DNA of 17,288 nt from Pigoraptor vietnamica (lineage: Eukaryota; Opisthokonta; Filasterea), in contig CALSCQ010000705.1 of assembly GCA_943704525.1 (NCBI GenBank), positions 1 through 17,288 of the forward strand, given 5' to 3'. The stretch's first letter is position 1. The number at the start of each line of letters is the position of its first letter. Shown here piece by piece: positions 1-7,800 of the stretch. The notes under the pieces are model-generated. The model had not been told where the DNA came from and did no database searches. It was given only the letters and a program-made list of their open reading frames with translations. A program made the translations under genes and the position numbers.

Positions 1-85
1 GGGGGGGACGTGTGCGCGTGTGTGTGGGCGTGTGTGTGGGATACTAAGTGTTGTTCCCCGCCTTCGTTTCCGTCCACGTGTGCAG
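1..85 (+). other. 3' part of a TRAPPC12 intron at the left edge
   Basis: GT-rich sequence with no supported coding content, ending in a pyrimidine-containing stretch and the acceptor GTGTGCAG at 78-85. The family-like reading frame begins immediately after it. The first seven bases are a G homopolymer at the window edge. The matching donor and the upstream exons lie outside the window. Confidence 0.7.
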
Positions 86-294
86 GGGGACCCCGTGCGT
101 GACCTCATCGCGCGGTACTTTGGAGAAGCCGAAGCAACAAAGCGACAGTCGACCCAGTTGGATGACGTCACGATGGACGCGAAAGGGATCAAGGAGCTTA
201 TGGTGCGTGCGCGCGTACCTCGCCGTTTGGGCGCTGCCAGGCACTTCCGTTTTACGTTTGTTGTATTTAGACGCTCTATTTGCGCTTTTCTTTG

Positions 295-350
<56 letters not shown>

Positions 351-2407
351 CTGTGTGTCCGTGTGTCTGTGTGTCTGTGGCGGACTGCGTGCAATGTGTA
401 TAACGCAGTGTTAGGCAACCTGTCCGTGCTGGCCACTCACGTGTCGACGATGCAGCGGCGCGGCGCATGGCGTGCCGTTATCGACCTAAGCGCGCGCTAT
501 TTGACGGCCCACGGGCAGGGCTTCGACCGCGGCGAAGACGTCATGCCCGTTCACACGCACAAGACACTCCAGGTACGCGCGCTTGTCCCCCGACATTATG
601 CACATGCACCCATATCATTTCCTGCCCATGTTCTCCCTCTGTTCGCACCCTTTTCCTCCTTCTGTTCTGCGAGAATGCTCTCGCGTGCAGAATTCGGGAA
701 CAATCGTTGTTTTGAGAGTGGCTACGGGCAGTATTCAATGAGACGCGAGTGTGACATCGTGTCCCCCTTGCGCAGATGTGGCTGTGTCGCGCGGCGGCGC
801 TCGTGCGGCTTCGTATGTTCGAAGTGGCTGCGACTGAGCTTGCGACGTTCGGCGACTTTGACCGCGCGGACCTTTTCTTCGAGTTCTACCCGGACTCGTA
901 CCCCGGATGGAAGGGTGGGAATGTGCTCGTCGGCCGTTTGCTTGTCATGACCGCGTGTGCGTCTGTGGAGTGTGTTGTTGCGGCTTGCTCACGTCGTTTG
1001 CGCCTGTTACTCTGCAGGCTCCATGGTGCCGTTTTCGCTGCGGGTGCTGCACGCCGAGCTTCCAATTCACCTCAGTATGGCTCAGGAGTCGCTCGACCGC
1101 ACTTACGGGCTGCTGGACAGCTGCAATAAGGCACGCCCGATCCCTCGCACGCACGAAAGCACGGCCACTCGCGCACAGCACTTAGGAATACTCCCATAAC
1201 ACACACACACACACACACGCACACGCACACGCAAACGCGGTGTACTTATGAATACTCTGACACTTGCAGGTGTTGACCGGCCTACGCGCTGGCGATGCGT
1301 CCATGGGACCCCTCAATGCATCGGACAAGGCATCCGCAATCGCCGTCTGGGAGGAGCGCGTCGCCCGCCTCAAATTCTCCGTCGGCAACCAGTTCCTCCT
1401 TTTGAAGGTGCGTGGGCGCGTGTGTCGCTTGTGGTCTGTTGTCCCGAAAGCATTGTCCACTCGTGGCGTGAATGGTGCGCCGTTGGTTCGTCGCCTGTCG
1501 TGGCCACTCACGGTGTGCACACGTAACAGGACTACGATCTCGCCGCCGTTCTGTACGGAGAGCTGCTTGCAAACAACCCCACCAACGTCCCCCTGCTGTC
1601 GGGCATTGGGCGCATGTATGTCCAGCTCGGTGACCTGAAGACTGCGGCGGCCTTCTTCGCCAAGGTCGAGGCGGTGGTCGGTCATCACCCGACGGCGCCC
1701 GTGTTTGTCAACAGGTGATGACATGGCCGCGATTTTTTCCTGCTTGTTGCGTCGTGCTACAGTTGCTTGTGTGCCGGAGCGGCTTCTGTGTATGTATTGC
1801 AGTGGCTCACGCGCGCACTCTTCGCATTAGGGCGCTGTTGCTCCTCGCGGAGGGCTCGTGTGCCAAGGCGATTGACGTTCTGCGTGGTGCCTTGAAGGCG
1901 GAGCCTGGAAACCTCGTCGTCGCGAACAATCTCGCTGTGTGCTTGCTTTACGACGGGAACTTGCAGCACGTGGGTGCTTGTGTTGCTTGGAGTGCACCGC
2001 TCCAGGGCGAGAGTGGCTTGTCCGCGCCCTTTCGCTCCGTCACACTTTGTTGCCTGTTGTGTGCGCATATTGATCACCGTGCCAGTTTTTAGCGAGTACG
2101 GTGTGTGCTTCTTCCGGTTCCCCATGGCAATTCAATTTCTCCACTCTCTGAAACAGCCGGCCTCTTGCCATTCGCTGTGCGTGACCGATGTGCACTTTTT
2201 GCCCCACTGCAGGCGATCGGCGTTCTCGAGAACCACCTGCAGAACTACCCGTCGCAGAGCGTGCGCGAGAACCTCCTCTTCAACCTCGCGACGATGTTTG
2301 AGCTGGAGTCCGGACGCAGCGGCGACAGGAAGCGTGCGCTGATAGGGACGGTGGCGTCGCACGCGTCCGACGGCTTTGACGTGGAGTGCCTCAAACTGGC
2401 GCTCTAA
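86..2407 (+). CDS. TRAPPC12: TRAPP complex subunit 12 homologue (TTC15-like), 3' part, eight exons
   Basis: Subunit of the TRAPPIII tethering complex, which activates Rab GTPases on ER-Golgi and autophagy membranes; a cytosolic TPR protein. Deduced exons: 86-206, 409-572, 776-914, 1018-1130, 1270-1407, 1530-1714, 1831-1969, 2213-2407. All phases agree and give 397 residues plus TAA. Family hallmarks read in order: RAVIDLSARYLTAHGQGF, DLFFEFYPDSYPG, GSMVPFSLRVLHAEL, QESLDRTYGLLDSC, PLLSGIGRMYVQLGDLKTA (TPR), NLVVANNLAVCLLYDGNL (TPR), NLLFNLATMFELESGRS and a C-terminal DVECLKLAL. Human TRAPPC12, as I remember it, has the same blocks in the same order. The N-terminal half lies off the left edge. 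The first donor could be 203 or 207; only GTGCGC at 207 matches the phase of exon 2. Intron 4 uses a GC donor. The acceptor at 1829-1830 is the one that keeps frame. Very sure of the family, fairly sure of each junction. Confidence 0.92.
299..344 (+). repeat. (GT)23 microsatellite in a TRAPPC12 intron
   Basis: About 23 uninterrupted GT units followed by degenerate GT/CT-rich sequence to about 380. It fills the middle of the intron between exons 86-206 and 409-572. Such tracts vary in length between individuals. No coding content is supported here, although the tract is open in several frames. Confidence 0.97.
1131..1269 (+). other. GC-AG intron in the TRAPPC12 gene, with a CA repeat
   Basis: The exon ending in codons Ser-Cys-Asn-Lys is followed by AAG|GCACGC, with no usable GT nearby. 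The exon resumes after CACTTGCAG at 1269 in phase 0. A GC donor is therefore the simplest reading. The intron holds (AC)10 at 1199-1218, followed by GCACAC-type units to about 1232. Confidence 0.75.
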
Positions 2408-2727
2408 TGAATGGTCAGAAGAGTGCACTCTGTACCGGCGTGTGTGTGTGTGTGTTGGGGGGGGAGCCATTATGTGTGTGGAGAGCTGTTTGCTTTACGA
2501 CTGTAGTGTACCGCAAGTGCATTTCCTCTTGAAACCCGCGTGTTTATCCAGCTGCTTGTTCGACAGTGCCCGCCACTGCAGCGCAAAAGAGAACAAAAGT
2601 CTTGACAACAACTGCGATATGACTGCTAAAGGGCGCCGCGAAGCCTAAACTTACACAGGCGGTGTAAGCCTTGCTAAACTGTATACACAAATGGTGTCGC
2701 ATTAAAGTCCAATTTTTACTAAGTTGA

Positions 2728-2753
2728 GTGATGTCATCACACACGTGATGTCA
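2728..2753 (+). promoter_or_regulatory. Paired CRE-like bZIP sites flanking an E-box, upstream of sulfiredoxin
   Basis: GTGATGTCA occurs at 2728-2736 and again at 2745-2753, spaced 17 bp. Its core TGATGTCA (reverse complement TGACATCA) differs by one base from the ATF/CREB palindrome TGACGTCA. CACGTG, an E-box, lies at 2742-2747 and overlaps the second copy. The sites are 172-197 bp upstream of the sulfiredoxin ATG. The repeat and motifs are seen directly; bZIP control is inferred, and fits known AP-1/NRF2-type control of sulfiredoxin in yeast and mammals. Confidence 0.45.
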
Positions 2754-2828
2754 GCGAGCTCGCGTCGTTTTCCCACACTGCCTATTCGCAAGTGAGTCTG
2801 TCCCAATAGTTCTTTTGCTCTCTCTCGA

Positions 2829-2885
2829 GAAGCGGAGCTTACTTGACTCCTGCGCGACACCCTCTTCGGTGCGGAAGCGGAGCTT
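2829..2885 (+). repeat. 12-bp direct repeat in the sulfiredoxin leader/promoter
   Basis: GAAGCGGAGCTT is present at 2829-2840 and 2874-2885, exactly 45 bp apart. Each copy is itself an imperfect palindrome (AAGC-GGA-GCTT). They lie 40-96 bp upstream of the start codon. They may be protein-binding sites or part of the 5' UTR; I do not recognise the motif. Confidence 0.7.
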
Positions 2886-2919
2886 CTCTTCCGCGGGCGA
2901 CTCGTTTGTCCCACTCACC

Positions 2920-2928
2920 ATGCAATGA
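2920..2928 (+). promoter_or_regulatory. Two-codon upstream ORF overlapping the sulfiredoxin start
   Basis: ATG CAA TGA at 2920-2928 has A at -3 (ACCATG), a better initiation context than the main ATG at 2925, which has G at -3. Its stop codon shares bases with the main ATG (AATGA). Ribosomes starting here would end on top of the sulfiredoxin start. This could lower translation or favour initiation at Met20. The arrangement is seen directly; the effect is inferred. Confidence 0.45.
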
Positions 2929-4026
2929 CCTTGAGCAAGTTGCTGACGAGCACTGCCGTCACTGCTCGCTGCCGGCTTCAGATGTCTTCGCGTCCCTCTT
3001 CGGCGTCCGAGCGCGTGCGACGGGGTATTGCGAATCTGTCGCAGAAGGAGCGCTTTGGCGTGCGCCCTGAGGACGACGGCAGCAGCATGGACAGCATACA
3101 CACGGCGCATATCAAGGACGTGCACGACGTGCCGATGAGCGCCATCACGCGTCCACTGCCGTCGGAGCTGTGCGAGAGTAAGGTGGAGAGCTTAATGGGC
3201 GCGATTGGGAGCGACAAGAGCGAGGCTGTGCCGCCGATTGATGTGATGTGGGTGCAAGGGAGCGAGGGCGGTAACTACTTTTTCGCTTTTGGAGGCTGTC
3301 ACAGGTGCGTCTGCCGTGTGCGTGTGCGTGTGCGTGTGTGTCTGTGTGTGTCTGTGTGTCGGCTGTGCGTGTGCGTGTGTGTGCCGTGCGTGTGCACTGT
3401 GCGTGTATGTGTGTCTGTGTGCGTCCGAGTGTGCGCGTTGTGTACGTGTGTGTGCCGCTGTCTGCGTGTGTTTGTGTTTTGTGTCCGAGCGGTGTGTGTG
3501 TGTGTCGTACGTGCTTTTGTGTGAGGTGTGCGCTTGTGTTCGCATAAGATTCCTTACAGTCCTTACCCTGTCGTTTCAAGATTTGAGGCGCACAAGCGTC
3601 TCGGCAAAGAGACAATACGCGCCAAGCTCATTCCGTGCTCGGAAGGTGCGTGACATGGCGTATTGCTCGATGTATTAAGCGCAGAGAAACATGGCAGAGA
3701 CAATCTACGTTTGGCACTCTTTTGTACGCACTTCAATTTCGCCGGTCTCTGCGTATGTTGCGTGCATCCTTCGACGGTTTTCTTCGTGTGCTCTGAGAGC
3801 ATGACTACAGACTCTGGCTCGATCGCACACGCGGCCGCACACGCCTACACTTCTACTCATGAGATTTTATTTCACTATCACGTGATCGCCCATAGAACAA
3901 GGCTCAGCATAGCGACTTCAAAGTTACCGTGCAGTGAGAACGTGCTGCAACATGCTTTGACGCCTCCTGCATGCAGGCCAGCTGAAGATATTCCTTGGCA
4001 ATTCGGCGCCCTCCAATCTCAAGTGA
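2925..4026 (+). CDS. SRXN1: Sulfiredoxin, possibly organelle-targeted, three exons
   Basis: Reduces over-oxidised (cysteine-sulfinic) 2-Cys peroxiredoxins using ATP and a thiol donor. Exons 2925-3304, 3581-3645 and 3977-4026 give 164 aa. The domain covers about residues 66-164: [40 protein letters not shown] with catalytic Cys125, then [19 protein letters not shown] and the family ending KIFLGN. The intron after exon 1 splits the Arg codon of the FGGCHR motif. Human and yeast enzymes are about 120-140 aa; the extra length is N-terminal. Residues 1-45 are rich in Ser, Thr, Arg and Lys with almost no acidic residues, like a mitochondrial presequence, while Met20 could start a shorter form. Donors are both GTGCGT; acceptors are CAAG and GCAG. 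Upstream bZIP-like sites would suit oxidative-stress control. Family is certain; targeting is inferred. Confidence 0.95.
3305..3545 (+). repeat. GT-rich degenerate microsatellite filling sulfiredoxin intron 1
   Basis: The 276-nt intron (3305-3580) is dominated by GTGCGT, GTGTCT and GTGTGC units. The long open frames here in both directions come from this low complexity and are not genes. A short pyrimidine-richer part ending TTTCAAG precedes exon 2. Confidence 0.85.
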
Positions 4027-4477
4027 GAGCTCATGAACACCACGAAGTGGGATGAACCCGACGGGCTACGGGCGCTGGCGCGGCTCAGCCGTGGCGACAG
4101 TCCGCTCTCCTGAGTATGCAAGACATGGGTTCGCGTCTCTGCAATGTGTGCGCTAACAACGTGGTAGTCATTCTGCCGATAGTGAAAGGTGACTGTGTAA
4201 GTGTCGAACTCTATGAATTACGCATTTCGAGGATACCGAGGTCCCGGAGTCTGGAGCCGACTGCACCAGGCAGCACGGCGGCCGGGCGAGCCGGCGTTGC
4301 CGCTGAACATCCGGGCCGGCCGACGGGCCACCGAAACGGTTCAGCTCGCCAACTGGCAATGTGCAAACGGACTGGCAATTACGCACAGTCGGCACGGACC
4401 ACGCGCACCAATTAGGCCACGTAGTAACGGGAGAATGCCACTGACTGCTTGGAAATTGTGTGGCATGCGTGGACATC

Positions 4478-4501
4478 GGGAGGGCTTCGGGTCGGGTCGG
4501 G
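4478..4501 (+). promoter_or_regulatory. Possible G-quadruplex upstream of the phospholipase promoter
   Basis: Five GGG runs (4478-4480, 4482-4484, 4489-4491, 4494-4496, 4499-4501) are separated by loops of 1-4 nt, the last three within CGGGT units. This satisfies the usual G3 quadruplex pattern on the + strand and lies 10 bp upstream of a CCAAT box. Folding is not proven. Confidence 0.5.
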
Positions 4502-4511
4502 TCGTAGCTGT

Positions 4512-4678
4512 CCAATCGGAATGCGGCGCGGTTACCTCCTCGCAGGCGTGATGCTATTAATAGTATTCAATTGGTAAGCGGTGGGTAACTGCGCAGCAAC
4601 CCGATTGGTTCCCGTGAACCGCACACTCTCACGCATACACGCACACAACATGACCGTGCTTTCTGGTGCGCATATAAG
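4512..4678 (+). promoter_or_regulatory. CCAAT/TATA promoter of the phospholipase gene
   Basis: CCAAT at 4512-4516, inverted CCAAT (ATTGG) at 4570-4574 and 4604-4608, and CATATAAGG with the TATA core at 4673-4678. A TATA-directed start would be near 4700-4705, leaving a leader of about 115 nt before ATG 4821. The closest inverted CCAAT is about 65 bp upstream of the TATA, a usual distance in RNA polymerase II promoters. The motifs are short, so the call rests on their order and spacing. Confidence 0.55.
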
Positions 4679-4820
4679 GCGATTCATCCTCTGCTGCTGA
4701 AAAAGTCAACAGTACTCGACACAACTCGATATTTGAAGTTTATTCTCAACGATATTCAAAACTTGTACTTCGAATCTCGTACTTCCTCTGGCAACCAGGG
4801 CCGTAGCACCGCCGGCAACC

Positions 4821-7800
4821 ATGGAGGTTGAGATGAAGCCCCCGACGGTCACCGTGGACATTGACGCGGGACCCAAGAAGACTCCCGAGAAGACGGGTTG
4901 CTGCGGCAAGCTCGGCGAACGTTGGAGCGCTCTCGAGCCGTGGCAGAAGGCCGCGATCGTCCTCACGTTCGTTGCGGTCGCGGTCGTCGTCACCGTCATC
5001 GTCGTTCTCTACGCCATTGCCCCCGCTATTGCCCAGAGCAACGTCGACAACTCGCGCTTCGTGATGGAGAAGATCGTGATGAGCAACCCCAGCGGACAGA
5101 CGGTTGAAGTCTCGTGCACGATGACCGTCTACGACGCGGGCCCAATGGCCGGCACTGTGAAGTCGAGCATCGCAGAGGTCCTCTTCCTCGGCATGCCCTT
5201 TGCGACGATCGTGATGCCCGAGATTCAGATCAAGGCGAACGAGCCGACGACGGCGAATGCCAACAGCCCCCTCGTGGTCTTCAACAACCACGTCTTCCAG
5301 CTCGCCGCGCGCCAGCTCCTCGCCGGCAACAGCGTCGTGTGGACGTTCAAGGGCGACATCACGGTCGAGGCCGACTTCCTCCCCAACATGCACCTCTCGC
5401 TCAGCAAGGACGTGCTCATCCCAGGCATCGACATTTCGCAGAACACGGCGTTTGACGTCGTTATTGTCGGCGGCGAGACCCCGAACGTCCTCAACACTAC
5501 GGTGACGCAGACGTTCGTCACGACGAGCATCAACACGCTCTCGAACGTCGGCCGCGTGACGTTCGACCTGTTCGGCTACTACGACGCGCAGAACAAGAAC
5601 CTCACGAAGATCGGCATCGTCACTGTTCCCGACTTCGGCATCGTGCAGGGGTTCAATACGCTCGAGAACGTCGCCGTCGACCTCATCCAGGGCGACAACG
5701 AGACGAACGCGGCCATCAGCAAGCTCCTCAGCAACTACAACACGGGCCGTCCGACGAACATCATTATCGCCGGTCCCACGGAGTGCGCGTCGCCCTTCTT
5801 CCTGAACACCGCCCGCCTCTCGGCCACGCTCAACGGCGCCCCGATGCACACGCTCGCCGTCGCCGCCAACATCAACCTCAAGTCGGCCCTCGGCGGCGGC
5901 GTGTACCTTACGGCGTACAATCCCTACAACAAAGAAGTCGTCCAGTCCGACATGGTCATGAACATCGCGCTCAAGACCGGCCTTCCCGCGTACACGTACA
6001 CGAGCCTCCACAACGCGACGAACGCCGTGTGCCCGCCCACGACGTACTTCAGCCAGCTGTACCAGGCTTCGGTTCCGTCGGCGGCGATCCCCGCCAAGAC
6101 CCTGTCGACGTTCTTCCTCAACCTCGGCCCCGCGCCCGGTCAGTCGCCCGAGTGCTTCGCGTCGTCCGCGCAGGCGATCATGTGCATGCAGCAGGCGCAG
6201 GGACAGACGATGTTCGAGGTCAGCACGGCGGGCTCGATGCGCATTACGTTCGACAACTTCAGCGCCGTGATCAATTACGACCAGGACCTCGCGCCGACAT
6301 TCTTCGAGGCCCTCGTTTTCTACGCCGCCAACGCCGAGTACCAGTGCGCCAACTACAACTTCACGCAAAACCCGCAGTATGTCCCCGTCCTGCGCAAGTG
6401 CCCCTCGACGAACGGCGCGCTCGACAGCTTCACGACGATCGTCCCAGCCGGCACGATCAGCAAGGAGGAGAAGGACTGGGTGCTCGCGCGCAAGTCGGCA
6501 ATCAACGCGCCCGCCAACGGCCAGAACACGAGCGCGTGGATGGCGTACCTCAACAACCTCGGCCTCGCCGGCTTCAACCCGAGCCAGAACGTCCCCGTGC
6601 CCACGATCGCCATCGCTGCGTCGGGCGGCGGCTACCGCGCCATGTTCGCTTCGATGGGCGTGCTGTCCTCGCTTGACGCGCGCAACGGCGACTCTGTTGG
6701 CAACCAGACGGGCGGTCTCCTCCAGTCCGCGACGTACCTTGTCGGTCTCTCGGGCGGTGGCTGGACGGTCGGTTCGATCTACGACGCTGACTTCAAGCCC
6801 GCGAACGCCGTCGCGAACAGCTTTGGCTCGTTCAACTTCTGGAAGCCGGACGAGCAGGGCGGCCTCACCGCCGTCGCCGAGGGCTGGGCCGACGTCATAT
6901 TCCGCACGGCAACCAAAAAGTTCGCCGGTTTCGACGTGTCGCTGACGGACCTGTGGGGCCAGATGCTGTCGAAGCAGATGATGACATCGATGGACACGCG
7001 CATGTCTGGACTCCTCGAGACCAGCGCCATGGCGAGTTTTCAGGCGCCCTTCCCGATCCTCACGGCCGCGCAGGTGTTCCCCGGCGACAAGAACCAAACG
7101 GCCCCGAAGGTCATGTCCTTCTCTCCCTTCAACGGCGAGATTGCGGGCATCGGCGGCGGCGACAAGTCGGCGGGCGTCACGGGTCTCTTCAGCACGCAGT
7201 ACCTCGGCACGGTCGTCGACAACGGCGTCCCAACGAACGAGGACCAGTGCGTCGTCAACTTCGACAACCTCGGCTTTGTCGTCGGCATGGAGTCAGCCGC
7301 CTTCGAGGTCAGCCTCGGCCAGGCGACGGAGGGCGTGTGCAAGAACCTCCTCGCCAGCGAGCTCGGCTTCGCGTCGTGGGTTGGCGGGACCATCTGCGGC
7401 GACCTCTTCGCGTTCCTCGACCACAAGGAGACGGGCAAGCAGCTGTGCCAGAACCTCGTCGCGTCCGGCATCCTCCCGATTCCGCCGGTGTTCGTCCCCG
7501 TCATCTCGACCATGATCTGCGGCGACCTCCCCGACAACATCACGACCGTCGACGAGATGTGCGACGCCGTCCAGGCCGACCTCGTCCCCAAGTTTGACCA
7601 GCTCGTCACGCTCTACTGCACCGCGATCGCCACGAACGAGACCGAGTGCCAATCGCTCAACGCCACCGTCCAGGCCGTCATCGCGGAGATACCCAAGGGC
7701 TGCGCCGTCCTCAACGTCGTTCAGCGCGTGCTCAGCAAGTACGGCCACGTCCGCGTGCCCCCCGCGCAGTTCGCAAACCCGTTCTACAACGCTCCCGCCG

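Larger units (their letters stand above)
2408..2924 (+). other. TRAPPC12 3' UTR and sulfiredoxin upstream region
   Basis: No coding exon is supported here. The left part has a GT/G-rich stretch at about 2440-2465 and becomes AT-richer near 2640-2730. ATTAAA at 2701-2706 is a plausible poly(A) signal for TRAPPC12. The right part carries paired octamers and a 12-bp direct repeat, listed separately, upstream of the sulfiredoxin start. I see no clear TATA box. Confidence 0.6.
4027..4820 (+). other. Gap between sulfiredoxin and the phospholipase gene
   Basis: No protein or RNA gene is supported here. 4027-4470 is mixed-composition sequence, partly sulfiredoxin 3' UTR, without recognisable motifs. 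4478-4680 carries promoter elements listed separately. From about 4700 to 4820 is the probable 5' UTR of the phospholipase gene, which is AT-richer and holds ACTCGATATTTGAAG and CAACGATATTCAAAAC, two similar but imperfect stretches. The start codon context GCAACCATGG is strong. Confidence 0.6.

Noticed and set aside
44-436. His/Thr repeat protein on the minus strand
   Set aside because: Comes from the (GT)23 intronic microsatellite.
3192-3615. His/Thr-rich minus-strand and Cys/Val-rich + strand open frames
   Set aside because: Translations of the GT/CA-rich sulfiredoxin intron; repeats stay open in all frames.
4120-4145. GGTTCGCGTC as a possible tRNA B box
   Set aside because: Does not match GGTTCRANYCC, and no A box or cloverleaf can be drawn around it.
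4227-4237. CGAGGATACC shared with 12088-12097 as a common promoter element
   Set aside because: Only 10 bases, at very different distances from the two TATA boxes; chance is likely.
4746-7097. 783-codon open frame on the minus strand opposite the phospholipase gene
   Set aside because: Arg/Glu/Val/His-rich shadow of the high-GC3 coding strand, no recognisable domain; the + strand has clear catalytic motifs.
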